From positions 62,001 to 126,000 of the forward strand of contig JAIRRJ010000075.1 of assembly GCA_031256035.1 (NCBI GenBank): 64,000 nucleotides of DNA. The letters are read 5' to 3'. The position numbers and the translations under genes were made by a program. The stretch's first letter is position 1, and each line of letters opens with the position of its first letter. Source of the stretch: Treponema sp. (GTDB lineage Bacteria; Spirochaetota; Spirochaetia; Treponematales; Breznakiellaceae). The notes beneath the pieces are model-generated. The model was given only the letters and a program-made list of their open reading frames with translations, was not told the origin of the DNA and made no database searches. Positions 25,315-33,708 of this stretch are shown in pieces.

Positions 25315-26259
25315 ATGGCGTGGCAAGCTGATGACGGAACGATACATTCCACTGAAGGAGCAGCCAAGGCTCACATGGCAAACAGAGACTGGATGGTGAA
25401 AGGTGTTTTTATTCTTTTCTTCATAGTGCCCGTAGTCGTTGCAAAACTTATCGGCTGGATATTCGGGCTGTTTTCCAAACTGGGAATTGTCGGAAAAATT
25501 CTGCAAACGGTAATGATTGCATTTGTATCCCCCATTGTTTTAGCGATAGTGCTGGCAGTTTTGGGAGGAAACAATAATTTACCATCATTTTTATCTTACC
25601 TGTTTTTAACTGGTTCTTTCCTTTTACCCGCCCTTTGGTATTGGTTGTGGCACTATGACACGGTTAAGCTCATGAGCGCCTCTGTGTTTTCCAATGCCAT
25701 CATGCTAAGTTTTGCCATCTGTTTTTACGGTTACATCATAGCCGGCATCATCGCGGCCATCAGCTCAAAAGCCGCTTTAACGTCATTCCTTATAGTTGCG
25801 GTTACCGCTGTTGCCGTTATCGTCTATTTTAAAACGGTCAAACCCTACGCACAGGAAGCCGCACAAACAACAAAACCCAATCCGAAGAGAAAATTTATTA
25901 TGCTCATAGGAACCGGCGTTGTAGTGGTGCTTGCTATAGCCAGTGCAATCACTGAGGCTGTAGACAGCGCCGCAAAAACTGCCAATTTCAGGAAAGAACA
26001 TGCGGCTGTTTTTGAAGCGGCTAAAAATGCCTCAAAGCAGGGTGTAACTGCGGTTATAACGAAACTTAATTATTCTGAAGAGGGAATCCCGATGACTGTG
26101 CAAACTGATAAAGGCATCAGCACTAAATGGCTGAAAACCGGCGACACGCTGACAATAACCGGTGATGCCATTCAAAAATCCACCGCCTGGTTTGTAGTTC
26201 CTGTCGAACATGAAGGGACAAAGGGGTTTATTGAAGTTGACTATATTGGCATCCGGTAA
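25315..26259 (+). CDS. Membrane protein with C-terminal SH3-like domain
   Basis: A 314-residue protein preceded by AGGAG. After a soluble start (MAWQADDGTIHSTEGAAKAH) it has about six membrane helices (GVFILFFIVPVVVAKLIGW, VMIAFVSPIVLAIVLAVL, FLIVAVTAVAVIVYF, FIMLIGTGVVVVLAIASAI). The last 70 residues (AVITKLNYSEEGIPMTVQTD, WFVVPVEHEGTKGFIEVDYI) look like a small beta-barrel of SH3 type. The family is not recognised. It lies between the zinc-ribbon membrane protein and the MORN protein on the same strand. Confidence 0.72.
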   Translation: MAWQADDGTIHSTEGAAKAHMANRDWMVKGVFILFFIVPVVVAKLIGWIFGLFSKLGIVGKILQTVMIAFVSPIVLAIVLAVLGGNNNLPSFLSYLFLTGSFLLPALWYWLWHYDTVKLMSASVFSNAIMLSFAICFYGYIIAGIIAAISSKAALTSFLIVAVTAVAVIVYFKTVKPYAQEAAQTTKPNPKRKFIMLIGTGVVVVLAIASAITEAVDSAAKTANFRKEHAAVFEAAKNASKQGVTAVITKLNYSEEGIPMTVQTDKGISTKWLKTGDTLTITGDAIQKSTAWFVVPVEHEGTKGFIEVDYIGIR

Positions 26260-26375
26260 GGCAACACAGCGGTATCAGCCATCAATTTGCTCAAAGGTGT
26301 CTGATATCGCAGTGAATACTTTCAGCAAATGGGGTTATTGAAATAAACCTTTTTGCATGATATAAGGAGCTTTAT

Positions 26376-28385
26376 ATGGCAGAAAAAAAGAAATTAACAT
26401 GGACTGACGGCACTGTTTATGAAGGCGATGTTGTTAATGAAAAAATGCACGGTAAAGGGAAATTAACATGGACTAACGGCGATGTTTATGAAGGCGACTT
26501 TGTTGATGGAAAACGTACCGGAAAAGGTAAGCTTACATTTGCCAACGGCGATGTTTACGAAGGCAATTACGTTGATGAAAAACGATCCGGAAAAGGCAGG
26601 TTTACATATGCCAACGGCGATGTTTATGAAGGCGATTATGTTGACGGAAAGCAACAGGGAAAGGCAAAATATACATACGCAAACGGTGATGTTTATGAAG
26701 GCGATTATGCTAATTGGAAACAACACGGAAAAGGCAAACTCACATTTGCAAACGGCGCTGTTTACGAAGGCGACTTTGTTGATGGAAAACGTACCGGAAA
26801 AGGTAAATACACATTTGCAGACGGCGCTGTCTATGAAGGCGATTTCATTGACGGCAAACAACACGGAAAAGGCAAACTCACATTTGCAAACGGCGGTGTT
26901 TATGAAGGCGATTTTGCTGACGGCAAACTACACGGAAAAGGTAAACACACCTTTGCAGACGGCGGTGTTTATGAAGGCGATTGGGTTGATGGGGAATCGC
27001 ACGGAAAAGGTAAAAAGATATTCGTAAACGGCGATGTTTACGAAGGTGACTATATTGACGGAAAAAAACACGGAAGGGGTAAATACACATTTACAGGCGG
27101 CGATGTTTGTGAAGGCGATTGGGTTGATGACAAAACGCACGGAAAGGGTAAATACACATTTACAAACGGCGATGTTTATGAAGGCGATTGGGTTGATGGA
27201 AAACAACACGGAAAAGGAAAAATTACTTTTGCAGACAGTGCTGTTTATGAAGGCGGTTATGTTGACGGTAAACGTACCGGCAAAGGAAAAATTACATTTG
27301 CGGACGGTGGTTTTTATGAAGGCGATTTTGTTGACGGCAGATTTCACGGAAAAGGGAAATTAACATTTCCAGAAGGCAATGCCTACGAAGGCGATTTCGT
27401 TGATGACAAAAAACACGGAAAGGGTAAATACACATTTCCAAACGGCGCTGTTTATGAAGGCGATTGGGTTGACGGAAAAAAACACGGAAAAGGAAAAATT
27501 ACATCTGCGGACGGCGCTGTTTATGAAGGCGATTGGGTTGACGGAAAAAAACACGGAAAAGGAAAAACTACATTTCCAGAAGGCGATGTCTACGAAGGCG
27601 ATTTCGTTGATGACAAAAAACACGGAAAGGGTAAATACACATTTCCAAACGGCGCTGTTTATGAAGGCGATTGGATTGACGGAAAAAAACACGGAAAGGG
27701 TAAATATACATTTACAGACGGCGCTGTTTATGAAGGCGATTTTGTTGATAACAAAATACATGGCAAAGGAAAAATTATTTTTGCAGACAGTGCTGTTTAT
27801 GAAGGCGATTGGGTTGATGAAAAACATCACGGAAAAGGGAAATATTTATTTCCAAACGGCGCCGTCTATGAAGGCGATTATCAAAATGGAAAACAACACG
27901 GAAAAGGGAAACTTACATTTGCGGACGGATCTGTCCAGGACGGACGCTGGGAAAATGGCGAATGCGTAGAATGGGACGCTGAGATACTGTATCTCAAAAA
28001 AGCTCAGCAGGGAGACGCTGCGGCGCAGTATACTCTCGGCGATTGCTATTTTGAAGGTAAGGGCGTAGCGCAGGATAAAACAAAAGCTGCCGAATGGTGG
28101 CGCAAGTCAGCGGAACAGGGACTCGCCATAGCGCAGAATGACCTTGGTTATTGCTATAGAGGAGGTTTCGGCGTGAACCAAGATTACGCCAAAGCCTTTG
28201 AATGGCACCAAAAGGCGGCGGAGCAAGGTAACGCCGCCGCACAAAATAATCTGGGTTATGCCTTCCACCATGGTCAGGGCATAAACCAGGATCACGCCAA
28301 AGCCCGTGAATGGTATCAAAAAGCGGCGGAGCAGGGAAACGAAAAGGCAAAGGCACATCTTGAGGAACTCAAGAGCGGAAGCTGA
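26376..28385 (+). CDS. MORN-repeat protein with C-terminal Sel1 repeats
   Basis: A 669-residue cytoplasmic-type protein preceded by AAGGAGC. Residues about 8-525 consist of 22 complete 23-residue MORN repeats of the form GDVYEGDWVDGKKHGKGKYT plus one degenerate copy. Three Sel1-like repeats of 36 residues follow (AAQYTLGDCYFEGKGVAQDK, AIAQNDLGYCYRGGFGVNQD, AAAQNNLGYAFHHGQGINQD). MORN repeats bind membranes or proteins, and Sel1 repeats are protein-protein scaffolds. The DNA is a 69-bp tandem repeat with many identical stretches (for example the units around 27361-27460 and 27571-27660), so the copy number probably varies between strains. The repeats produce false overlapping frames on both strands. 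Confidence 0.93.
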   Translation: MAEKKKLTWTDGTVYEGDVVNEKMHGKGKLTWTNGDVYEGDFVDGKRTGKGKLTFANGDVYEGNYVDEKRSGKGRFTYANGDVYEGDYVDGKQQGKAKYTYANGDVYEGDYANWKQHGKGKLTFANGAVYEGDFVDGKRTGKGKYTFADGAVYEGDFIDGKQHGKGKLTFANGGVYEGDFADGKLHGKGKHTFADGGVYEGDWVDGESHGKGKKIFVNGDVYEGDYIDGKKHGRGKYTFTGGDVCEGDWVDDKTHGKGKYTFTNGDVYEGDWVDGKQHGKGKITFADSAVYEGGYVDGKRTGKGKITFADGGFYEGDFVDGRFHGKGKLTFPEGNAYEGDFVDDKKHGKGKYTFPNGAVYEGDWVDGKKHGKGKITSADGAVYEGDWVDGKKHGKGKTTFPEGDVYEGDFVDDKKHGKGKYTFPNGAVYEGDWIDGKKHGKGKYTFTDGAVYEGDFVDNKIHGKGKIIFADSAVYEGDWVDEKHHGKGKYLFPNGAVYEGDYQNGKQHGKGKLTFADGSVQDGRWENGECVEWDAEILYLKKAQQGDAAAQYTLGDCYFEGKGVAQDKTKAAEWWRKSAEQGLAIAQNDLGYCYRGGFGVNQDYAKAFEWHQKAAEQGNAAAQNNLGYAFHHGQGINQDHAKAREWYQKAAEQGNEKAKAHLEELKSGS

Positions 28386-28419
28386 CCGCTTGTAGTCATT
28401 TACAGGAGGCTAAATCATT

Positions 28420-28737
28420 ATGGCATTTCAGGATTTAAACTGGGCAAGATGGTCAGGAGACGGCAATCTGTACTTTGTAACGCTCCTCGGAGTTTCCGGA
28501 AATACCGTAAGCGTGCGTTACTACGACGGAACCGAAGAAGATGTGGATAAGAAAAATACCTTTAATCTGGTCGAGGCGTTAAATGCCGGGCTTTTCCCTC
28601 ACGGAAACTGGCAGGGGCAAGGCGGTTTTTATCTATGCGAAATTCTTAAGCTTGGAGAGAATTCTGTACTGGTCAAATATGAAGACGGCGTAGAAGAAAA
28701 TATGCCTTATGAATGGCTGGTGTTCCTGCGGAGATGA
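28420..28737 (+). CDS. Small protein with two Tudor/agenet-like modules
   Basis: A 105-residue protein with an SD (AGGAGG). It has two copies of one pattern: GDGNLYFVTLLGVSGNTVSV-RYYDGTEEDV and GQGGFYLCEILKLGENSVLV-KYEDGVEENM. Each resembles a Tudor- or agenet-type beta barrel with a W/Y-rich surface, and the tandem repeat is visible directly. Such folds bind proteins or nucleic acids. It follows the MORN protein by 34 bp, so the two are probably co-transcribed. No signal peptide. Confidence 0.75.
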   Translation: MAFQDLNWARWSGDGNLYFVTLLGVSGNTVSVRYYDGTEEDVDKKNTFNLVEALNAGLFPHGNWQGQGGFYLCEILKLGENSVLVKYEDGVEENMPYEWLVFLRR

Positions 28738-28747
28738 CAATTATGCC

Positions 28748-29476
28748 CTACTTCCAGTTCACCTCATAGACAAGAGGGGTTTCCAGAACCAAAATATCCA
28801 GCAAGGGCAAATTAAATTCCGCTTTTCTGCCGGAAAATGTTCCGCCTTTGACGCTGGTTACGGAGCCGGGAAAGTCGAGGGAAGCGCGAATCCTTGAACC
28901 TGAAATTTCATCGCTTATGGATTTATTGTAAACAGACGCTACAAGGTCAAGATATTCCGCCCTGGTTAATTCTTCTTCCGTTGCAAGGGGCGCCATCAGT
29001 GCGTTTAAGTAATCCACGATTTCAGGTGATAAAAGGCCGATGATTTCAGGGCCTGTTTCACGGCTGATGCTGATTACACAGCGCCCGCCGGCTTGGGCTC
29101 CAGGGAGCCCGCCTTGTTCAAAACTGATAAATTTTCTGCTGTTGCCAATAGCCAGAAATTCGCTTACTTTGGAAATCCTGATCGGACCTTCAATTGCGGC
29201 GGGAGCCGTATTTTGCAATGATACCGAGGCTATGCCGGGCGCTTTGGACATGGACTGGGTGATGGCGGCGCCGTCCAGTATCCTGCCTGCCTGCCCGCCC
29301 GCGTCGGATAGCTTCCTTATCAAATCGGTCATCTTGGGTTCCAGAGATACCCCAACGGACAATGAAGCCGAGCCGTCTGCTGCCAAAGACCCGTTAATCC
29401 GGGCTGCACAGGATAAAAGCGGCAAAAAAACTACAAAAAGACCCCAAATACACATCGGCTTACAAAATTTACTCAT
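28748..29476 (-). CDS. Hypothetical lipoprotein
   Basis: A 242-residue protein with a lipoprotein signal (MCIWGLFVVFLPLLSC, lipobox LLSC) and a polar mature part that begins AARINGSLAADGSASLSV. No known domain was recognised. The mature part alternates hydrophobic and polar residues and contains FPGSVTSVKGGTFSGRKAEF near the end. It is convergent with the Tudor-like gene, with 10 bp between the stop codons. It is typical of the large lipoprotein repertoire of treponemes. Confidence 0.75.
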   Translation of the reverse strand: MSKFCKPMCIWGLFVVFLPLLSCAARINGSLAADGSASLSVGVSLEPKMTDLIRKLSDAGGQAGRILDGAAITQSMSKAPGIASVSLQNTAPAAIEGPIRISKVSEFLAIGNSRKFISFEQGGLPGAQAGGRCVISISRETGPEIIGLLSPEIVDYLNALMAPLATEEELTRAEYLDLVASVYNKSISDEISGSRIRASLDFPGSVTSVKGGTFSGRKAEFNLPLLDILVLETPLVYEVNWK

Positions 29477-29576
29477 ACAATATAAATATCTCTTTTCAAC
29501 AGAAATTACAACAAATCAATAACACAAAAACTGAATATATGTCATAATTAATGGAATATTTTTTTTGGAGGATTTT

Positions 29577-31304
29577 ATGGCTGTTCCGTATACAGAGCCG
29601 TGGCTTTTTTTGAATGAATACCGGGGAAAAGTTTTTAACGGGCAATGGCCTACATTGCCGGAAATGTACAGGATTATCGCTTCCCGCCATCCCGAACGCC
29701 GATGTTTCACCGTTTTTGATCCTGACCGGATCACCCTCAACTATACCGAATCCCTCAAAATTATTGAGGCTGTTGCCCGCTGGCTGCACAGCAAGGGCAT
29801 CCGCCGCGGCGACAGGGTGGCGGTTACCGGAAAAAACGGGTCTGAGTGGGCAGTCGCGTACCTCGCCATACTTTTCGCGGGCGGCGTAGTAGTTCCCATC
29901 GACTATATGCTGAAAAACGAAGAAACCGATTTATTGATAAAAACCGCGGGCGCGCGGATGCTTTTTGTGGATGAGGAAAAGCATGATCGTTATGCGCAAT
30001 CACCTGGCGGGCTTGAGGCAGTGCTGTCCCTGAAAAAGGGAACAGGCAATTACATTTACGATCTTGACGGGTCGCCGGCTCAGCCTGAGGCTGGCATAGA
30101 ACAGGCGGCGGAAGATGATCTTGCGGCGATACTTTTTACTTCGGGAACAATGGGAAACCCCAAGGGGGTTATGCTCACTCACAGGAACCTTGTTTCCGAC
30201 TGCTATCTTGCGCAGGGAACTCCTCTTCTTGTTGAATATACCGATGTGTTCTACGCCATACTCCCCATACACCACGCCTATTGTATGCTGGCGGTGTTTA
30301 TCGAAACTATTTCGCAGGGCGGTGAGATTGTTTTCGGAAGGCGCATGGTAACCACACAGATACTCAAAGAGCTAAAAGACGGGCAGGTTACGATGCTTCT
30401 GGGCGTACCCATGCTTTTCAACAAAGTGCTGGCAGGTATTCTGAGGGGGCTAAAGGCAAAGGGGCCTGTCGTATACGGCATAATTTTGTTTTTGATGGGT
30501 GTTTCCGGGTTTATCAAAAAAGTGTTTAAGAAAAATCCCGGCAAGAAAATGTTCGGCTTTGTTCTGAAGAAGGCAAGTCTTAATACAATAAAAATCTGCA
30601 TATCCGGCGGCGGCCCGCTTGCGCCAAGCATATTCAAAAAGTACAACCAGCTTGGGATTGACTTTGTGCAGGGCTACGGTCTGACAGAAACTTCTCCCAT
30701 CATCGCCCTGAACCCCGTTGAGCATTACAAGGAAACCAGCGTCGGAAGGGAAATGCCCCAGGTTGAATTAAAGATACTCAACCCTGATGAGCGCGGTATC
30801 GGCGAGGTTATCGTCAAAGGGCCAATGGTGATGAAAGGCTACTACAATATGCCTGAAGAAACAGCCGCCGCGTTTACCCCGGACGGTTACTTTAAGACGG
30901 GCGACCTTGGCTATCTGGACAGTGAAAAATACCTGTATCTGACAGGAAGGGCGAAGAACGTAATCGTTACCGAGGGCGGCAAAAATGTTTTCCCCGAAGA
31001 AATCGAAAACGAGTTCCAGCTTTTTGATGAAGTCGAACAGATTTTAATCCACGGCTATCTGGCGAATGTAAAGCTGAAAAGCGAAGGCATTGAAGCTCTG
31101 GTGTATCCCAATCAGGAATTCAAGGATGAAAAGGGAGAAATTCCGTCCAAAGAAGCGATGAAGCTCAGGATAGACAAGATCATTACTGAAGTGAACCAGA
31201 GGTTACAGCCCTACCAGAAAATCACCAAGACTGTCATTCTGGACAAGCCGATGGAGATGACCACAACCAAGAAGATCAAACGTACCGGAATGGCAGGAGA
31301 ATAA
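29577..31304 (+). CDS. AMP-forming acyl-CoA synthetase (FadD/FAA1-like), copy 2
   Basis: A 575-residue ANL ligase. The start is the ATG giving MAVPYTEPWLF, after GGAGG at the right distance; a Met four codons upstream would overlap that SD. Motifs: P-loop [19 protein letters not shown]5 GYGLTETSPIIALNP, hinge DGYFKTGDLGYLDSEKYLYL with TGRAKNVIVTEGGKNVFPEE, and a Lys-rich end MTTTKKIKRTGMA. A 60-residue internal stretch with hydrophobic segments (VYGIILFLMGVSGFIKKVF) is typical of long-chain ligases and suggests membrane association. It activates fatty acids for lipid synthesis or remodelling. It ends one base before the convergent oxidoreductase gene. Confidence 0.93.
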   Translation: MAVPYTEPWLFLNEYRGKVFNGQWPTLPEMYRIIASRHPERRCFTVFDPDRITLNYTESLKIIEAVARWLHSKGIRRGDRVAVTGKNGSEWAVAYLAILFAGGVVVPIDYMLKNEETDLLIKTAGARMLFVDEEKHDRYAQSPGGLEAVLSLKKGTGNYIYDLDGSPAQPEAGIEQAAEDDLAAILFTSGTMGNPKGVMLTHRNLVSDCYLAQGTPLLVEYTDVFYAILPIHHAYCMLAVFIETISQGGEIVFGRRMVTTQILKELKDGQVTMLLGVPMLFNKVLAGILRGLKAKGPVVYGIILFLMGVSGFIKKVFKKNPGKKMFGFVLKKASLNTIKICISGGGPLAPSIFKKYNQLGIDFVQGYGLTETSPIIALNPVEHYKETSVGREMPQVELKILNPDERGIGEVIVKGPMVMKGYYNMPEETAAAFTPDGYFKTGDLGYLDSEKYLYLTGRAKNVIVTEGGKNVFPEEIENEFQLFDEVEQILIHGYLANVKLKSEGIEALVYPNQEFKDEKGEIPSKEAMKLRIDKIITEVNQRLQPYQKITKTVILDKPMEMTTTKKIKRTGMAGE

Positions 31305-32375
31305 CTAAAGCGCGGCTGGGCGTTTACACTTGCTTTTCACTTTGTAGTATCTGCCCGATGCGGAGGCGTCATGTATGCCGTGCATGATGTCCAGCACATG
31401 GAAAGCAAGTTCCGCCGATGCGCGGTGCGGGCGGTTAGCGTCTATCGCTTCCGCCATATCGGTGATTCCCAAACCGCGTGAATTATCAGGGTAACTTTTC
31501 AAGAGCGGTATTTTGTACCATTCCTCATCGTGGAAACGCCTTACAAACACAGGGCCGCCGAAAGTATTGGGATCGGGAACACGGAGCGTCCCCTCTGTTC
31601 CGTAAATTTCTATAAATGGCAATGTATGGGAATAAACGTCAAAACTGGTAACAATCGTGCCGACCGCGCCGCAGGTAAAATCAAGAACGCCTGCAATGTG
31701 GGTGGGAACTTCGACGTTGATTTTTTCGCCGTATTGGTGTTTGTTGGTGATGGTCCGCGTAGGGGTGCTTATCTTCGCGCTGCCTGACACTTTGGAAACA
31801 GCCCCCAAAAGGTTCACCATCGCGGTGAGGTAATACGGCCCCATATCGAACATGGGACCGCCGCCGTCCTTGTAGAAAAACTCGGGTGACGGATGCCAGT
31901 GTTCAGGGCCGCGGCTCATCATGACGGCTGTTGACGCAACGGGAGTGCCTATCCAGCCGTCGTCAAGGAGTTTGCGGCAGGTTTGAATACCGGCGCCGAG
32001 GAAAGTGTCCGGCGCGCCGCCCACCCTCACTCCTTTTTCAGCGGCAGTTTTCAGCAGCTCCACCGCATCTTCACGCTTGGTACACAGCGGCTTTTCGTTA
32101 TAGACATGCTTACCGGCTTTTACTACGGCAAGGGCTGTTTCAAAATGGTTTCTGGGGGGGGTAATATTCAGCACCATATCGACATCGGCGCTGTTTGCCA
32201 TTTCTTCGACTGATTCAAAGGGCTTTAAGCCGTAATTCGCGGCGGCTTTTTCCGCCCGGTCAAGGAGAACGTCAGTTACCGCGGTCAGTTTTACCCGCTT
32301 GCCGAACATACCGGAAAGGTTTTCAAGGTAAATCCCGCTGATATTACCTATTCCCGCAATCCCTATTCGCTGCAT
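31305..32375 (-). CDS. Gfo/Idh/MocA-family NAD(P)-dependent oxidoreductase
   Basis: A 356-residue sugar-type dehydrogenase. The N-terminal Rossmann fold carries GIAGIGNISGIYLENL. The family motif for nucleotide and substrate contact is HVYNEKPLCTKREDA (EKP with Lys). The C-terminal alpha/beta domain contains GPEHWHPSPEFFYKDGGGPM with DMGPYYLTA. Members oxidise or reduce sugars, inositols and related compounds with NAD(P), and the substrate cannot be read from sequence. It is convergent with the acyl-CoA ligase and upstream of the Uma2 gene's 3' end (26 bp gap). Confidence 0.92.
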   Translation of the reverse strand: MQRIGIAGIGNISGIYLENLSGMFGKRVKLTAVTDVLLDRAEKAAANYGLKPFESVEEMANSADVDMVLNITPPRNHFETALAVVKAGKHVYNEKPLCTKREDAVELLKTAAEKGVRVGGAPDTFLGAGIQTCRKLLDDGWIGTPVASTAVMMSRGPEHWHPSPEFFYKDGGGPMFDMGPYYLTAMVNLLGAVSKVSGSAKISTPTRTITNKHQYGEKINVEVPTHIAGVLDFTCGAVGTIVTSFDVYSHTLPFIEIYGTEGTLRVPDPNTFGGPVFVRRFHDEEWYKIPLLKSYPDNSRGLGITDMAEAIDANRPHRASAELAFHVLDIMHGIHDASASGRYYKVKSKCKRPAAL

Positions 32376-32401
32376 ACGCTCCTCCTTAATCTATAAAAGA
32401 A

Positions 32402-32989
32402 TTATACAGCCTCCACGGCAAAAAGTAAATCCAAAGAAATTTCCAGTCCGGGAAATTGGGCTGATTTCAACGCATCGCCGGAATGTAAGATGCGGGACAT
32501 ATACCGGTCACCTTCCAGGCAGTATATTTCAGCGATTTTCTCTTCGGGATCGATAATCCAGTATTCCCGCACTCCCGCCTCGCGGTAAAGGTTCAGTTTG
32601 CGATGCATTTCTATGGCTGTATTTGAAGGGGAAAGAATCTCCACTGCCAAATCCGGCGCGCCCCGGCAGCCCTCTTTTCCCAGCTTTTTCGGATCGCAGA
32701 CAACTACCAAATCAGGCTGGACAACGGTATCATCGCTTTCATCTTCTTCGTAAAACAGCCGGACATCAAAAGGCGCGGCAAACGGACGGCATTTTTTCCC
32801 TTTGAGAAAAATGTAAAATTCACCATGCAGAGTAGAAAGAATGCCTTGATGCTCTGTATTCGGCGCGGCCATTGCGTAGGCAATGCCGTCTATCAGTTCA
32901 AAACGTTCGCCCGGTTTAAGTTCCCATTCTTTGTAATCCTTGTATGTCCATGTTTGAACATCATCATACGCTAATGCCAAATCCGCCAT
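32402..32989 (-). CDS. Uma2-family endonuclease (DUF820)
   Basis: A 195-residue PD-(D/E)XK-superfamily protein. Motif I and II residues are visible in DDTVVQPDLVVVCDPKKLGK (Asp of PDL) and GAPDLAVEILSPSNTAIEMH (E of VEILSPS), followed by KLNLYREAGVREYWIIDPE with the conserved Lys and Arg. Uma2 proteins are common in cyanobacteria and spirochaetes and are thought to be nucleases linked to defence or mobile DNA, but the function is unproven. The start is preceded by AGGAGT. It is a single gene divergent to clpP. Confidence 0.85.
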   Translation of the reverse strand: MADLALAYDDVQTWTYKDYKEWELKPGERFELIDGIAYAMAAPNTEHQGILSTLHGEFYIFLKGKKCRPFAAPFDVRLFYEEDESDDTVVQPDLVVVCDPKKLGKEGCRGAPDLAVEILSPSNTAIEMHRKLNLYREAGVREYWIIDPEEKIAEIYCLEGDRYMSRILHSGDALKSAQFPGLEISLDLLFAVEAV

Positions 32990-33071
32990 AATTACTCCTG
33001 TTTACAGTATATCATGGGACACAGGTTGCTTTCAACGCTGAAATTTTATAGTATGTTGCATGGAGGATGAT

Positions 33072-33674
33072 ATGTATCCCGTACAATTTGAAAATGACGA
33101 TGAAGATCAGGAAAAAGAAAATAAAACATCACCTGTTGATCCCCTTGCGGGCAGGATGCTGAAAACCAGAACAATTTTAATTTCCGGTGAAATAAACAAG
33201 GAACTCGCTGAAAAAACCATACGCCAGTTGCTGCTTATGGAGGACATGGGCGCTGATCCAATCCGTATTTTTATCGATTCTCCGGGCGGAGACGCTGACG
33301 CCGGTTATGCGATTTTCGACATGATACGGTTTGTAAAGCCGGAAGTTTGGACAATAGGTATGGGGCTTGTCGCAAGCGCGGCGGCGATTATTCAGCTTGC
33401 ATCCCCCAAGGAACGCCGTGTTGGGCTGCCCAACAGCCATTACCTGATTCACCAGCCCCTCTCGGGGATACGAGGCGTTGCCACCGATATTGAAATACAC
33501 GCCAAAGAACTGGACAAGCTGAGGGAGAAAATCAACCGCCTCATCGCGGACGAAACCGGCGTTCCGTTTGCACAGGTTGAAAAAGACACCGACCGCGATT
33601 ATTGGATGAGCGCCGCCGAAGCGGTCAGTTACGGCTTAATCAGCAAGGTTATTGTAAATAGGGACGAGATATAG
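33072..33674 (+). CDS. clpP: ClpP-family serine protease paralogue
   Basis: A ClpP-like subunit of about 200 residues from the ATG giving MYPVQFENDD; GGAGG at 33062-33066 supports this start over the ATG at 33060. The catalytic Ser is in GLVASAAAIIQLASP, where ASMG is more usual, and the His is in SHYLIHQPLSG. The Asp region is DTDRDYWMSAAEA. The oxyanion strand DSPGGDADAGYAIFDMI is intact. The acidic N-terminus (NDDEDQEKENK) is longer than in canonical ClpP and may alter binding to a Clp ATPase. Spirochaetes often carry two ClpP forms, and this is likely the second. No Clp ATPase is adjacent. Confidence 0.9.
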   Translation: MYPVQFENDDEDQEKENKTSPVDPLAGRMLKTRTILISGEINKELAEKTIRQLLLMEDMGADPIRIFIDSPGGDADAGYAIFDMIRFVKPEVWTIGMGLVASAAAIIQLASPKERRVGLPNSHYLIHQPLSGIRGVATDIEIHAKELDKLREKINRLIADETGVPFAQVEKDTDRDYWMSAAEAVSYGLISKVIVNRDEI

Positions 33675-33708
33675 CACCCGCAGGGTGTAGCTGAATAAAA
33701 TCAGAACT

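Noticed and set aside
26463-27969. Long open frames on both strands inside the MORN gene
   Set aside because: They arise from the 69-bp tandem repeat, with translations such as repeated NIAFINSAV; only the plus-strand MORN frame has an SD and a known fold.
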